Shown here piece by piece: positions 53,306 through 62,504 of a stretch of 64,000 nucleotides of DNA. The stretch spans positions 107,886-171,885 of the forward strand of contig NZ_JOEZ01000009.1 in assembly GCF_000721175.1 (NCBI RefSeq). The letters run 5' to 3'. Source of the DNA: Streptomyces anulatus (GTDB lineage Bacteria; Actinomycetota; Actinomycetes; Streptomycetales; Streptomycetaceae). Made by a program: the position numbers and the translations under genes. The notes below the pieces were generated by a model. The model saw only the letters and a program-made list of their open reading frames with translations. It did no database searches and was not told where the DNA came from. Each line of letters opens with the position of its first letter. Positions within the stretch are counted from its first letter, which is position 1.

Positions 53306-56260
53306 TCAGCGGACGGTCGGCCGGGTGGCGTGCTCCAGCTCGATCAGCGCCGAGCGGTAGGGGTGCCCGGTGGCGCGTTCCATGCCGATCTCGCACATCC
53401 GGTTAGCCGACAGATAGGCGTCGTAGGGACGGCGGCCGACCTCGGCCGCCTCCTTGGCCGTCGCCGAGTCGGTCAACTCCTTGTGCAGCATGCCCCGGTC
53501 GCCCGCGAACGCGCAGCACCCCGCGTCGTCCGGCACCACGACCTCGTCGGCGCAGGCCTCGGCCAGCGCGCGCAACTGCCCCACGTCACCCAGGTGCTCC
53601 ATCGAACAGGTCGGATGCACGACGGCCGACCCGGCGGTGCGGAACACCGTCAGCTCCGGCAGCAGTTCGTCGGCCGCCCACACCAGCGAGTCCACGACGG
53701 TCAGTTCGCGGTGCAGCGCCCGGTTGTCCTCGGTGAGGTAGGGCACCACCTCCTCGGCGATGCCGAGCGTGCACGAGGACGCGTCCACGACCAGCGGCAG
53801 CGTGCCGCCCGCCGTCCAGGCCCAGGCGGCCTCCACGATGCGGTTCGCCATGATCCTGTTGCCCGCGGCGTAGCCCTTGGAGTGCCAGATCGTCGCACAG
53901 CACGTCCCCGCGACGTCCTCGGGGATCCACACCGGCTTCCCGGCCCGCCCGGACACGGTGACCACCGCCTCTGCCAGGGACAGGCCCGGCATCCCGTCCG
54001 GCCCGGCGAAGATGCGGTTGACGCAGGCCGGGTAGTAGACCGCGCTCGCCCCGACGCGGGTGGTGCGCGGCAGCCGCCGGGCCGCAGCACCGGGGATCTG
54101 CGGCAGCCACTCCGGTACGAGGTCGGGGCGGACGGCCTTGCGGGCGAGCCGCGTCACGGCCTGGAGCGGACCGTCGCCCACCCGCTCCCCGACCGTGCCG
54201 GCCGCCGCGACGGCGAGCCGGGCCGAGGCCTCCACCACCCGGAAGTTCTTCGCGGTGAGCGCGGCGATCCGTTCCTCGCGCGGTGTGTGCCTGCGGTGCC
54301 GGAAGCCTTTCATCATCGCCCCGGTGTCGATGCCGACCGGGCAGGCGAGCTTGCAGGTGGAGTCCCCGGCGCAGGTGTCCACGGCGTCGTATCCATAGGC
54401 GTCGAGGAGTCCGGCCTCCACCGGTGAGCCGTCGGTCTGGCGCATCATCTCCCGGCGCAGCACGATCCGCTGGCGCGGAGTGGTCGTCAGATCCTCGCTG
54501 GGGCAGGTCGGTTCGCAGAAGCCGCACTCGATGCACGGGTCGGCCACCGCCTCGACCTTCGGAATGGTCTTCAGACCCCGCAGATGGGCCCGGGGGTCCC
54601 GGTCCAGGACGATCCGCGGAGCGAGGACCCCGGCGGGATCGATGACCTGCTTCGTCCGCCACATCAGCTCGGTGGCGCGCGGCCCCCACTCCCGCTCAAG
54701 GAACGGCGCGATATTGCGTCCGGTGGCGTGCTCCGCCTTGAGCGACCCGTCGAACCGGTCCACGACCAGCGCGCAGAACTCCCGCATGAACGCGTCGTAC
54801 CGCTCGACGTCGGCCGGCTTCCCCGCGTCGAACGCGAGCAGGAAGTGCAGATTGCCGTGGGCGGCGTGACCGGCCACGGCGGCGTCGAAGCCATGGCGCG
54901 ACTGGAGCTCCAGCAGCGCCTCGCAGGCATCCGCCAGCTGGGCGGGCGGCACCGCGAAGTCCTCCGTGATCAGGGTGGTGCCCGAGGGCCGTGACCCGCC
55001 GACCGCCGTGACGAACGCCTTGCGGGCCTTCCAGTACCCGGCGATCGTCCCGGCGTCCCGAGTGAACGCGTTGGTCACCGAAGCGGCCGGGACGACCAGG
55101 TCCAGATCGGCGACGACGGCGTCGGCCGCCCGCTCGAACGCCTCCCGGCCCGCCTCGTCGGCCGCCCGGAACTCCACCAGCAGTGCGGTCGTGGTCCGGG
55201 GCAGTGCCGCCCAGTCCGCCGGAACGCCCGGCACGCTGACGGAGGCGCGCAGGGTGTTGCCGTCCATCAGCTCCACGGCGATGGCCCCCGCCTCGTTGAA
55301 CCGGGGCGCGGCGGCCGCGGCGGCGGTGAGGGAGGGGAAGAAGAGCAGGGCGCTGGAGATCCGCCGGTCCAGCGGCAGGGTGTCGAAGACGACCTCGGAG
55401 ATGAATCCGAACGTCCCCTCGGAGCCGACCATCAGCCCGCGCAGGATCTGCACCGGCGTCGCCCCGTCGAGGAAGGCGTCCAGGCGATAGCCGTTGGTGT
55501 TCTTGATCGTGTACTTGGCGCGGATCCGGGCGGTCAGCTCCTCGTCCGCCTCGATCTCCGCCTTCAGCTCCATCAGCCCCGCGCACAGCTCCGGCTCGGC
55601 GCGGGCCAGTTTCTCGTCGGCGGCGGGGTCGGCGGTGTCGACGACGGTGCCGCTCGGCAGGACGAAGGTGAGCGAGGCGAGTGTCCGGTAGGAGTTGCGG
55701 GTGGTGCCCGCGGTCATGCCCGAGGCGTTGTTGGCGACGACCCCGCCGACGGTGCAGGCGATGGCGCTGGCCGGGTCGGGGCCCAGCAGCCTGCCGTACC
55801 GGGCGAGGGTGATGTTGGCCCGCAGCACCGTCGTCCCGGGCCGGATCCGGGCCCGCGCCCCGTCGGCCAGCACCTCGACGCCGGTCCAGTGGCGGCGTAC
55901 GTCGACGAGGATGTCCTCACCCTGTGCCTGGCCGTTGAGGCTGGTGCCGGCGGCCCGGAAGACCACGTCACGCGCCTTGCCGTGGGCGTACGACAGGATC
56001 GCGGAGACGTCGTCGAGGTCCTCGGGGACCAGCACGACCTTGGGGAGGAAGCGGTAGGGGCTGGCGTCGGAGGCGTACCGCACGAGGTCGGAGATCTTCC
56101 AGAGCACCTTGTCCGCACCGAGCAGGGCCGTCAGCTCGCCGCGCAGCGGCTCCGGGGTGCCCTCGGCGCTGCGGTCGGTGACCCGGTCGGGGGCGGGTTC
56201 CCGTGCCGTTCCTGGGCGCAGGGCTTCCGGGTCGGGCTCCAGCAGCGGCATGTCGGCCAT
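53306..56260 (-). CDS. FAD-linked oxidase/iron-sulfur fusion, D-lactate dehydrogenase-like
   Basis: 984 aa. N-terminal FAD-binding domain (about 60-260, VGGVVANNASGM), FAD-oxidase C-terminal domain (about 310-560), two [4Fe-4S] motifs CIECGFCEPTCPSED and CAGDSTCKLACPVG (about 575-650), and CCG domains (YYPACVNRIF, GTCCATIW, HPTCSMEH, DDAGCCAFAG). This layout is a Dld/GlpC fusion and should oxidise D-lactate or another 2-hydroxyacid into the quinone pool. ATG 56260. Confidence 0.92.
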   Translation of the reverse strand: MADMPLLEPDPEALRPGTAREPAPDRVTDRSAEGTPEPLRGELTALLGADKVLWKISDLVRYASDASPYRFLPKVVLVPEDLDDVSAILSYAHGKARDVVFRAAGTSLNGQAQGEDILVDVRRHWTGVEVLADGARARIRPGTTVLRANITLARYGRLLGPDPASAIACTVGGVVANNASGMTAGTTRNSYRTLASLTFVLPSGTVVDTADPAADEKLARAEPELCAGLMELKAEIEADEELTARIRAKYTIKNTNGYRLDAFLDGATPVQILRGLMVGSEGTFGFISEVVFDTLPLDRRISSALLFFPSLTAAAAAAPRFNEAGAIAVELMDGNTLRASVSVPGVPADWAALPRTTTALLVEFRAADEAGREAFERAADAVVADLDLVVPAASVTNAFTRDAGTIAGYWKARKAFVTAVGGSRPSGTTLITEDFAVPPAQLADACEALLELQSRHGFDAAVAGHAAHGNLHFLLAFDAGKPADVERYDAFMREFCALVVDRFDGSLKAEHATGRNIAPFLEREWGPRATELMWRTKQVIDPAGVLAPRIVLDRDPRAHLRGLKTIPKVEAVADPCIECGFCEPTCPSEDLTTTPRQRIVLRREMMRQTDGSPVEAGLLDAYGYDAVDTCAGDSTCKLACPVGIDTGAMMKGFRHRRHTPREERIAALTAKNFRVVEASARLAVAAAGTVGERVGDGPLQAVTRLARKAVRPDLVPEWLPQIPGAAARRLPRTTRVGASAVYYPACVNRIFAGPDGMPGLSLAEAVVTVSGRAGKPVWIPEDVAGTCCATIWHSKGYAAGNRIMANRIVEAAWAWTAGGTLPLVVDASSCTLGIAEEVVPYLTEDNRALHRELTVVDSLVWAADELLPELTVFRTAGSAVVHPTCSMEHLGDVGQLRALAEACADEVVVPDDAGCCAFAGDRGMLHKELTDSATAKEAAEVGRRPYDAYLSANRMCEIGMERATGHPYRSALIELEHATRPTVR

Positions 56261-56315
56261 CTCCTCGGCGGCTCGGCGCGGTGCTCGGCAGTGGTGTTCC
56301 GGCGTGCTGTCGCGC

Positions 56316-56813
56316 TCAGCAGCGGCGTTCCGGCATGCCGTCGACCAGAGCGGACAGCAGCCCGCCGAGCACCTCGCGCTGATCGGTGGTCAATGGCGCC
56401 AGGATCTCCTCCGCGGCCGCCCGGCGCGCGCTGCGCAGGGATCGCAGCGTGGCGCGCCCCTCGTCCGTGATCTCGACGCGGACCACCCGGCGGCTGTCGG
56501 GGTCCGCGGCGCGGCGCACCCGGCCGCTCGCCTCCAGCGCGTCGACCAGCGTCGTCACGGCGCGCGGAACGACGTCCAGGCGCCGGGCGAGATCCGCCAT
56601 CCGGGGGGCCGCGTCGTAGCTCGCGACCGTCCGCAGGAGCCGGAACTGGGCCGGAGTGATGTCGATCGGCTCCAGCTGGCGGGTCTGGATGCGGTGCAGC
56701 CGACGGGTCAGCCGCAGCAACTGCTCGGCGAGCATGCCGTCGGTGTCGGGGGAGCCGGGGGAGCTCGAGGAGCCGGGCGGGCCATGCGAACCGGGGGAAT
56801 CTGGGGCGTCCAT
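56316..56813 (-). CDS. MarR-family regulator
   Basis: 165 aa. The winged helix covers about residues 45-125 (ITPAQFRLLRTVASYDAAPRM, LARRLDVVPRAVTTLVDALEASGRV, DSRRVVRVEITDEG). N-terminal Ser/Pro/Gly-rich tail. Divergent from an ABC exporter with a dyad over the shared promoter, so it probably represses the exporter and is released by the exported compound. Confidence 0.92.
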   Translation of the reverse strand: MDAPDSPGSHGPPGSSSSPGSPDTDGMLAEQLLRLTRRLHRIQTRQLEPIDITPAQFRLLRTVASYDAAPRMADLARRLDVVPRAVTTLVDALEASGRVRRAADPDSRRVVRVEITDEGRATLRSLRSARRAAAEEILAPLTTDQREVLGGLLSALVDGMPERRC

Positions 56814-56837
56814 ACGGGAACGATATCAGGACCTTGT

Positions 56838-56870
56838 TCATTGTGAGTACAGGTAACAATGAGCTAGGCT
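56838..56870 (+). promoter_or_regulatory. MarR operator overlapping the ABC exporter promoter
   Basis: TCATTGT (56838-56844) and ACAATGA (56856-56862) are perfect 7-bp arms with an 11-base spacer. -35 TTGTGA (56841-56846), 18-base spacer, -10 TAGGCT (56865-56870). A repressor there would block the promoter. Confidence 0.75.
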
Positions 56871-56926
56871 CTCCATGTGCGAGGCCGGGAGAGCCCGGCC
56901 GCGCCTCACGCCCGACGAAGGAGCCC

Positions 56927-58741
56927 ATGAAACCCGACGAACCCACGTGGACGCCCCCACCTGACGCCCATGCCGCAGACCGGCCGCCCGCCGAGGTGCG
57001 CCGCATCCTCCGGCTCTTCCACCCCTACCGCGGCCGCCTCGCCGTCGTCGGCCTGCTGGTCGGCGCCTCCTCCCTGGTGTCGGTCGCCTCCCCGTTCCTG
57101 CTGCGCGAGATCCTGGACACCGCCATCCCGCAGGGACGCACGGGCCTGCTGACCCTGCTGGCGCTCGGCATGATCCTCACCGCCGTGGTGACCAGTGTCT
57201 TCGGCGTGCTCCAGACGCTGATCTCGACCACGGTCGGTCAGCGCGTCATGCACGACCTGCGCACCGCCGTCTACACCCAGCTCCAGCGGATGCCGCTCGC
57301 CTTCTTCACCCGCACCCGCACGGGCGAGGTCCAGTCCCGTATCGCCAACGACATCGGCGGCATGCAGGCGACGGTCACCTCCACCGCGACCTCCCTGGTC
57401 TCCAACCTCACGGCCGTCATCGCGACCGTCGTCGCCATGCTCGCCCTCGACTGGCGGCTCACCGTCGTCTCGCTGCTCCTGCTGCCGGTCTTCGTAGCGA
57501 TCAGCCGCCGGGTGGGCCGGGAACGCAAGAGGATCACCACCCAGCGCCAGAAGCAGATGGCCGCGATGGCCGCCACAGTCACCGAGTCCCTCTCGGTCAG
57601 CGGCATCCTGCTCGGCCGCACGATGGGCCGCTCCGACTCCCTCACCCAGGGCTTCGCCGAGGAGTCCGAGCGTCTGGTCGACCTCGAAGTGCGCTCCAGC
57701 ATGGCCGGCCGCTGGCGGATGTCCACGATCGGCATCGTGATGGCCGCCATGCCCGCGGTCATCTACTGGGCGGCCGGACTCACCCTCCAGTCCGGCGCCA
57801 CCGCCGTCTCCCTCGGCACGCTGGTCGCCTTCGTCACGCTCCAGCAGGGGCTGTTCCGCCCGGCGGTCAGCCTGCTCTCCACCGGTGTGCAGATGCAGAC
57901 CTCCCTCGCCCTCTTCCAGCGCATCTTCGAGTACCTCGACCTCACGGTGGACATCACCGAACCGGAGAAGCCGGTCCGCCTGGAGAAGATCCGCGGCGAG
58001 ATCGCCTTCGAGAACGTCGACTTCAGCTACGACGAGAAGAACGGCCCGACGCTCACCGGCATCGATGTGACCGTCCCCGCGGGGGCCGGCCTCGCGGTCG
58101 TCGGGTCCACCGGTTCCGGCAAGTCGACCCTGAGCTACCTCGTGCCCCGGCTGTACGACGTCACCGGCGGCCGGGTCACGCTCGACGGGGTCGACGTCCG
58201 CGACCTGGACTTCGACACTCTCGCCCGAGCGGTCGGCGTCGTCTCCCAGGAGACCTACCTCTTCCACGCCTCGGTCGCCGACAACCTGCGCTTCGCCAAG
58301 CCGGACGCCACCGACGAGGAGATCGAGGACGCGGCCCGCGCCGCGCAGATCCACGACCACATCGCCTCCCTGCCCGATGGCTACGACACCCTCGTCGGCG
58401 AGCGCGGCTACCGCTTCTCGGGCGGCGAGAAGCAGCGCCTCGCCATCGCCCGCACCATCCTGCGCGACCCGCCGGTGCTGATCCTCGACGAGGCGACCAG
58501 CGCGCTCGACACCCGTACGGAACAGGCCGTGCAGGAAGCGATCGACGCCCTGGCCGCCGGACGGACCACGCTCACCATCGCGCACCGCCTCTCCACCGTC
58601 CGCGACGCCGACCAGATCGTCGTCCTGGAGGACGGCCGGGCCGCCGAGCGCGGTACGCACGAGGAGCTGCTCCACCGCAACGGCCGATACGCCGCCCTGA
58701 TCCGCCGCGACTCCCACCCGGCCCCGGTCCCGGCCCTCTGA
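56927..58741 (+). CDS. ABC exporter, full transporter half (homodimer type)
   Basis: 604 aa. Transmembrane domain about 30-320; consensus nucleotide-binding domain with Walker A VGSTGSGKST, signature FSGGEKQR, Walker B LILDEATSALD and H-loop IAHRL. It is therefore fully competent as a homodimer, unlike the pair at 47.7-51.4 kb. aaggagccc precedes ATG 56927; a longer frame from 56834 crosses the operator. Probably a MarR-controlled efflux pump. Confidence 0.94.
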   Translation: MKPDEPTWTPPPDAHAADRPPAEVRRILRLFHPYRGRLAVVGLLVGASSLVSVASPFLLREILDTAIPQGRTGLLTLLALGMILTAVVTSVFGVLQTLISTTVGQRVMHDLRTAVYTQLQRMPLAFFTRTRTGEVQSRIANDIGGMQATVTSTATSLVSNLTAVIATVVAMLALDWRLTVVSLLLLPVFVAISRRVGRERKRITTQRQKQMAAMAATVTESLSVSGILLGRTMGRSDSLTQGFAEESERLVDLEVRSSMAGRWRMSTIGIVMAAMPAVIYWAAGLTLQSGATAVSLGTLVAFVTLQQGLFRPAVSLLSTGVQMQTSLALFQRIFEYLDLTVDITEPEKPVRLEKIRGEIAFENVDFSYDEKNGPTLTGIDVTVPAGAGLAVVGSTGSGKSTLSYLVPRLYDVTGGRVTLDGVDVRDLDFDTLARAVGVVSQETYLFHASVADNLRFAKPDATDEEIEDAARAAQIHDHIASLPDGYDTLVGERGYRFSGGEKQRLAIARTILRDPPVLILDEATSALDTRTEQAVQEAIDALAAGRTTLTIAHRLSTVRDADQIVVLEDGRAAERGTHEELLHRNGRYAALIRRDSHPAPVPAL

Positions 58742-58805
58742 CGGACCTCGGCGGGACCGGCCCTGACGTGACCGGCGCGGCACGCGTACGGCATGATCGC
58801 CGCGC

Positions 58806-59417
58806 ATGAGAGCTCTCCTCGGGGCGGAACTCCCCGGCTACCGAACCGTCGACACCGACACCTGGCTGAACGACCACGGCGATGTGCTGTCGTTGCACTT
58901 CTTCGACCTGCCGCCGGATCTGCCGGCGGCCCTGGACGACGGCCCGTCCCTGCGCCACGGCCTCACCCACTTCACCGCACAAGCGGGCGGCGGGCTCATC
59001 GAGGCGTCGGTGAAGCGACTGGGCGAGCTGCCGGCCCTGCGCCAGATACTCAAACTGCCGCTGCCGGGACAGCCCAGCGGCCAGGCGTTCATCGGCAGCT
59101 TCACCGTGCCGCGCGCCGGATGCAGCACCGTCGTGAAGGTCCAGGCGGCGGAACGCGGCATGACGGGCATGCGGGAAGCGGTGGTGCTGGCCAAGCTCGG
59201 CCCCGACCAGTACTTCCGGCCGCACCCCTACGCCCCCGAGGTCCAGGGCGGGCTGCCCTTCCACGCGGCGGACCACGCCCAGTGGGACACGGATTTCCCG
59301 GACCATCCGCTCACCCGGGTCCGCCGGACGCTCGACGTCCTCGCGACGGCGGTGACGGTCGCACCCGAGTTCACCGCTCTGCCGCCCTTCACCGGACCGG
59401 CCACGGCGAACGGCTGA
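58806..59417 (+). CDS. Protein of unknown function
   Basis: 203 aa. I do not recognise a family. No signal peptide or membrane segment. It contains LSLHFFDLPPDLPAALDD near the start and GYRTVDTDTWLNDHGDVL; charged and helical in the middle, with a Pro-rich end. It starts 64 bases after the exporter stop on the same strand and may share its transcript. Confidence 0.7.
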   Translation: MRALLGAELPGYRTVDTDTWLNDHGDVLSLHFFDLPPDLPAALDDGPSLRHGLTHFTAQAGGGLIEASVKRLGELPALRQILKLPLPGQPSGQAFIGSFTVPRAGCSTVVKVQAAERGMTGMREAVVLAKLGPDQYFRPHPYAPEVQGGLPFHAADHAQWDTDFPDHPLTRVRRTLDVLATAVTVAPEFTALPPFTGPATANG

Positions 59418-59446
59418 GCCGGCCGGCCCCGTACACGTGAACGCAG

Positions 59447-59486
59447 CGGCGCCGCCGCTCCCGTGGGACGGGGAGCGACGGCGCCG
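59447..59486. terminator. Convergent terminator hairpin
   Basis: gcgccgccgctccc (59449-59462) pairs with gggagcgacggcgc (59471-59484) with one G-U; two outer pairs extend it to 59447-59486. It lies between the unknown protein gene and the small-peptide gene. Confidence 0.75.
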
Positions 59487-59499
59487 GGCGGAGCAATGG

Positions 59500-59559
59500 T
59501 CAGACGAGCCAACCCACGAAGTGGACGACGCCGGCAAGCAGGTTGGTCAGGAAGTTCAT
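59500..59559 (-). CDS. 19-residue hydrophobic peptide gene
   Basis: Encodes MNFLTNLLAGVVHFVGWLV. gaggagaag (59566-59574) is a strong ribosome binding site with proper spacing to ATG 59559. The peptide has a Leu/Val/Phe/Trp-rich face with few polar residues (Asn, Thr, His) and could insert in a membrane or act as a signal or toxin. A terminator follows at 59447-59486. Upstream are GCAG-type repeats around 59590-59635. The call rests on ribosome binding site and isolated position. Confidence 0.6.
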   Translation of the reverse strand: MNFLTNLLAGVVHFVGWLV

Positions 59560-59827
59560 CTGGTCTTCTCCTCGTACGTGGTGCATCTGCGGGACTGCGC
59601 AGTAGCGGTCTGCAGCCCGTCGACTGCGCTCTGCAATCATCAGGCCCCGGACGAGTGAACAGCAGCGAATCTCCTGACGATCACACGTTCCAGCGAACAC
59701 CCGATCCCGTGTTCGTGTGTTCCGGGATCCGCGTGTTCCGGTCGCCCGCTACGGCGTTCGTGTCGCCCGGGCCGACGCCGTGGCCGGGCTACCGGCGGCG
59801 GCTCGCACCCCGGGTTAACGTGCCCGC

Positions 59828-60688
59828 ATGGTGAACGAGTCCCCGGACGCCCGCCCCCGCCGCAGACTCCGCCCGACCCGCCGCGGGAAGATCGTCCTGG
59901 TAGTCGGCGCACTGCTCGTCGTGTCGGCCGCCGTCCTGATCCCGCTGTCCCTGATCGGATCGGACGAGCGTCAGAAAGAGGAGGAGAGCACGCGGAGCAC
60001 CCTGATGATCCCCGAGGGCCGTCGCGCCTCGCAGGTGTACGAGGCCGTCGACCAGGCGCTCGGCCTGAAGCCCGGCAGCACGCGGAAGGCCGCGTCGACG
60101 GTGGACCTCGCTCTGCCCGCCGAGGCCGCGGGCAACCCCGAGGGATATCTCTTCCCGGCCACGTACCCGGTCGACGCAGAGACCGAGCCCACCGGTCTGC
60201 TGCGCTACATGGCCGCCACCGCCCGCAAGCACTTCGGCGCGGACCATGTCACGGCAGGGGCCCAGCGCAACAACGTCTCCGTCTACGACACGATCACGAT
60301 CGCCAGCATCGTCCAGGCCGAGGCCGACACCGCCTCCGACATGGGCAAGGTGGCCCGGGTCGTCTACAACCGGCTGCTCAAGGACATGCCGCTGCAGATG
60401 GACTCCACCATCAACTACGCCCTCAAGCGCTCCACCCTGGACACGACGACCACCGACACCCAGCTGGACAGTCCGTACAACAGCTACCGGATCAAGGGCC
60501 TGCCGCCGACACCCATCGGCAACCCGGGGGAGGAGGCGCTGCGCGCGGCCGTCAGCCCCACACCCGGGCCCTGGCTGTACTTCGTCACGGTCGGCCCCGG
60601 CGACACCCGGTTCACCGACAGTTACGACGAGCAGCAGAAGAACGTCGAGGAGTTCAACCGCAACCGCGGCTCCGCCACCACGAGCTGA
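59828..60688 (+). CDS. mltG: Endolytic transglycosylase MltG-like
   Basis: 286 aa. One N-terminal transmembrane segment (about 20-45), LysM-like part, then the YceG domain with IASIVQAEADTASDMG (conserved catalytic Glu in the ASIVxxE pattern), VVYNRLLKDMPLQMDSTINYAL and NSYRIKGLPPTPIGNPG. It cuts nascent glycan strands and limits their length. No ribosome binding site; TAACGT (59816-59821) lies 6 bases before ATG 59828, so the message is probably leaderless. Confidence 0.92.
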   Translation: MVNESPDARPRRRLRPTRRGKIVLVVGALLVVSAAVLIPLSLIGSDERQKEEESTRSTLMIPEGRRASQVYEAVDQALGLKPGSTRKAASTVDLALPAEAAGNPEGYLFPATYPVDAETEPTGLLRYMAATARKHFGADHVTAGAQRNNVSVYDTITIASIVQAEADTASDMGKVARVVYNRLLKDMPLQMDSTINYALKRSTLDTTTTDTQLDSPYNSYRIKGLPPTPIGNPGEEALRAAVSPTPGPWLYFVTVGPGDTRFTDSYDEQQKNVEEFNRNRGSATTS

Positions 60689-60710
60689 CCGAGTCCGCCG
60701 ACGGACGTGT

Positions 60711-61844
60711 TCACGCCTCCGCGACGCGGGCGCCGACGACCGCCACCCCGGATTCCCGGTCGGTCCGCCCGCCACCGGTCCCCTTCAGCAGCCGCATGAC
60801 CGACCGGACCGCCGCACGGCCCGCGCGGTTGGCGCCGATGGTGCTGGCGGACGGGCCGTACCCGACGAGATGCACACGTCCGTCGCGGACGGCGCGGGTG
60901 TCCTCGGCCCGGATGCCGCCACCCGGCTCGCGCAGTCTCAGCGGCGCCAGATGCTCCACGGCGGGCCGGAACCCGGTCGCCCACAGGATCACATCGGCCT
61001 CGACGACACGACCGCCGTCCCAGGCCACGCCGCTCGGCGTGATCCGGTCGAACATCGGCAGCCGGTCCAACACCCCCTCCTCCCGGGCCCGCCGCACCGC
61101 ATCGGTCATCGGCAGCCCGGTCACGCTGACCACGCTGCGCGGCGGCAGCCCGTTGCGTACCCGCTCCTCCACCATCGCCACGGCCGCCCGCCCCCACTCC
61201 TCGGTGAACGGCCCCTCGCGGAAGACCGGTTCGCTGCGGGTCACCCAGAAGGTGCCGACCGCGTGCTCGGCGATCTCCATCAGGTGCTGCGTACCGGAGG
61301 CGCCGCCCCCGACCACGATGACACGCTGCCTCGCGAACTCTTCGGGCCCCGGGTAGCTCGCCGTGTGCAACTGCCGCCCCCGGAACGTCTCCTGGCCCGG
61401 GTAGCGCGGCCAGAACGGCCGGTCCCAGGTGCCGGTCGCGTTGATCAGGGCCCGCGGAGCATACGGTCCCTCGGATGTCTCCACGAGCAGCCGCCCGCCG
61501 CTTCCCTCCCGTACGGCGCTCACCTCCACCGGGCGGTGGACCCGCAGGTCGAAGCGCTCCTCGTACGCGGCGAAATACGCGCCGATCACCTCCGACGAGG
61601 GGCGGTCGGGGTCGGCGCCGGTCAGCTCCATGCCCGGCAGCGCGTGCATCCCGTGGACCTTGCCGTACGTCAGCGAGGGCCAGCGGAACTGCCACGCCCC
61701 GCCCGGCCGGGGCGCATGGTCCAGCACGACGAAGCCGACGTCCGGCTCCAGCCCGACGCGGCGCAGGTGGTGGGCGGCGGACAGCCCCGCCTGCCCCGCG
61801 CCGATCACGACCACGTCCAGCTCGCGCACCCCAGAAAAGTTCAC
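60711..61844 (-). CDS. Flavin-dependent monooxygenase/oxidoreductase (CzcO type)
   Basis: 377 aa from GTG 61844 (the frame is open to 62147). FAD motif VVVIGAGQAGLSAAHHLRR, the second Rossmann VIVVGGGASGTQHLMEI and ATGFRP are typical of FMO/CzcO-like enzymes. A cysteine-type leader peptide about 480 bases upstream hints at sulfur-linked control. Substrate unknown. Confidence 0.88.
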   Translation of the reverse strand: MNFSGVRELDVVVIGAGQAGLSAAHHLRRVGLEPDVGFVVLDHAPRPGGAWQFRWPSLTYGKVHGMHALPGMELTGADPDRPSSEVIGAYFAAYEERFDLRVHRPVEVSAVREGSGGRLLVETSEGPYAPRALINATGTWDRPFWPRYPGQETFRGRQLHTASYPGPEEFARQRVIVVGGGASGTQHLMEIAEHAVGTFWVTRSEPVFREGPFTEEWGRAAVAMVEERVRNGLPPRSVVSVTGLPMTDAVRRAREEGVLDRLPMFDRITPSGVAWDGGRVVEADVILWATGFRPAVEHLAPLRLREPGGGIRAEDTRAVRDGRVHLVGYGPSASTIGANRAGRAAVRSVMRLLKGTGGGRTDRESGVAVVGARVAEA

Positions 61845-61861
61845 GCTTCTACTAACTGCGA

Positions 61862-61905
61862 GGGGCTCCGGGATCTTCCCGAACGGGAGAGGGTCCCGGA
61901 GCCCC
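61862..61905 (-). terminator. Hairpin directly before the monooxygenase gene
   Basis: 12-bp perfect arms ggggctccggga (61862-61873) and tcccggagcccc (61894-61905). It stands 18 bases before the start of the minus-strand gene, between it and the leader peptide, so it may be an attenuator or the terminator of a lost gene. Confidence 0.7.
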
Positions 61906-62328
61906 GATGGTGTCCACCGGTGTCCACGTCGCAGTGGCAGGGTTCGGCGGCCTCCGGCGAGCAGCAGCGGCGCCCCGCCCCGGAGCCGGGACGGTCCGGT
62001 TGTCGGCGCCGGCCTCGCCCAGCAGCGGCGACGCGGAACGGTCGGCAGCAGTCCGCGCCGGGCCGGCTCGGGCGTGACCCCCTCGCCGAACCAGTACGCC
62101 TCCTCCAGGTGCGGATACGCGGACACGCCGAGGTACCCCGTACCCACACGGCACGACCACCGGAGACCGACGGGACAGGGGAAGGCAGGAGCGGGCGGCG
62201 CGCTCAGCGGTGTTGGGAGGCATGGATCCGGATGCGACTACGGGCAGGGGGGCGGAGGAACACCGCAGGCGCAGCCGTGCGGCCGGAAACAGTCCGGAAG
62301 CCCTGAAGGGGAGAGCGCTGAGAGTGCG
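61906..62328 (-). other. Spacer between leader peptide and monooxygenase
   Basis: About 420 bases without a convincing gene. Several minus-strand frames are open but show no recognisable domain; one contains GYLGVSAYPHLEEAYWFGEG and could be a decayed gene. Confidence 0.4.
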
Positions 62329-62430
62329 TCAGCGGCCGCGACAACACACGGCGGAAGGCACTTGCAGCAGGTCGATGTGACCGCGCGAAGTGAGCGGAGC
62401 TGATCGGAGCACGGCGCTGAACGCGGCCAT
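62329..62430 (-). CDS. Cysteine-type leader peptide (putative), 33 aa
   Basis: Reads MAAFSAVLRSAPLTSRG then HIDLLQVPSAVCCRGR from ATG 62430 (GTG 62412 is possible). The (R/G)HIDLLxVxSAVCCR core matches the short leader peptides that actinobacteria place before sulfur-metabolism genes, where adjacent Cys codons allow sensing of cysteine supply. The two Cys codons lie near the end. TTGACC (62444-62449) may be its -35. Downstream on the same strand are the hairpin and the monooxygenase. Confidence 0.7.
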   Translation of the reverse strand: MAAFSAVLRSAPLTSRGHIDLLQVPSAVCCRGR

Positions 62431-62504
62431 CCGGTCGGGACACGGTCAATGGTGTCTCGGAGCGTGGACGAGTCATCTCACGCCTGTGGGGTGAAGATGG
62501 AGGC

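Noticed and set aside
60300..60340. Loss of the MltG catalytic Glu because the motif reads ASIVQAEA
   Set aside because: Actinobacterial and other MltG proteins vary at the first Glu of EKE; the second, conserved Glu is present.
62220..62390. A 54-codon plus-strand frame from ATG 62222
   Set aside because: The purine run is only one base from the ATG, and the product is a low-complexity Arg-rich sequence; the minus-strand leader peptide explains the region better.
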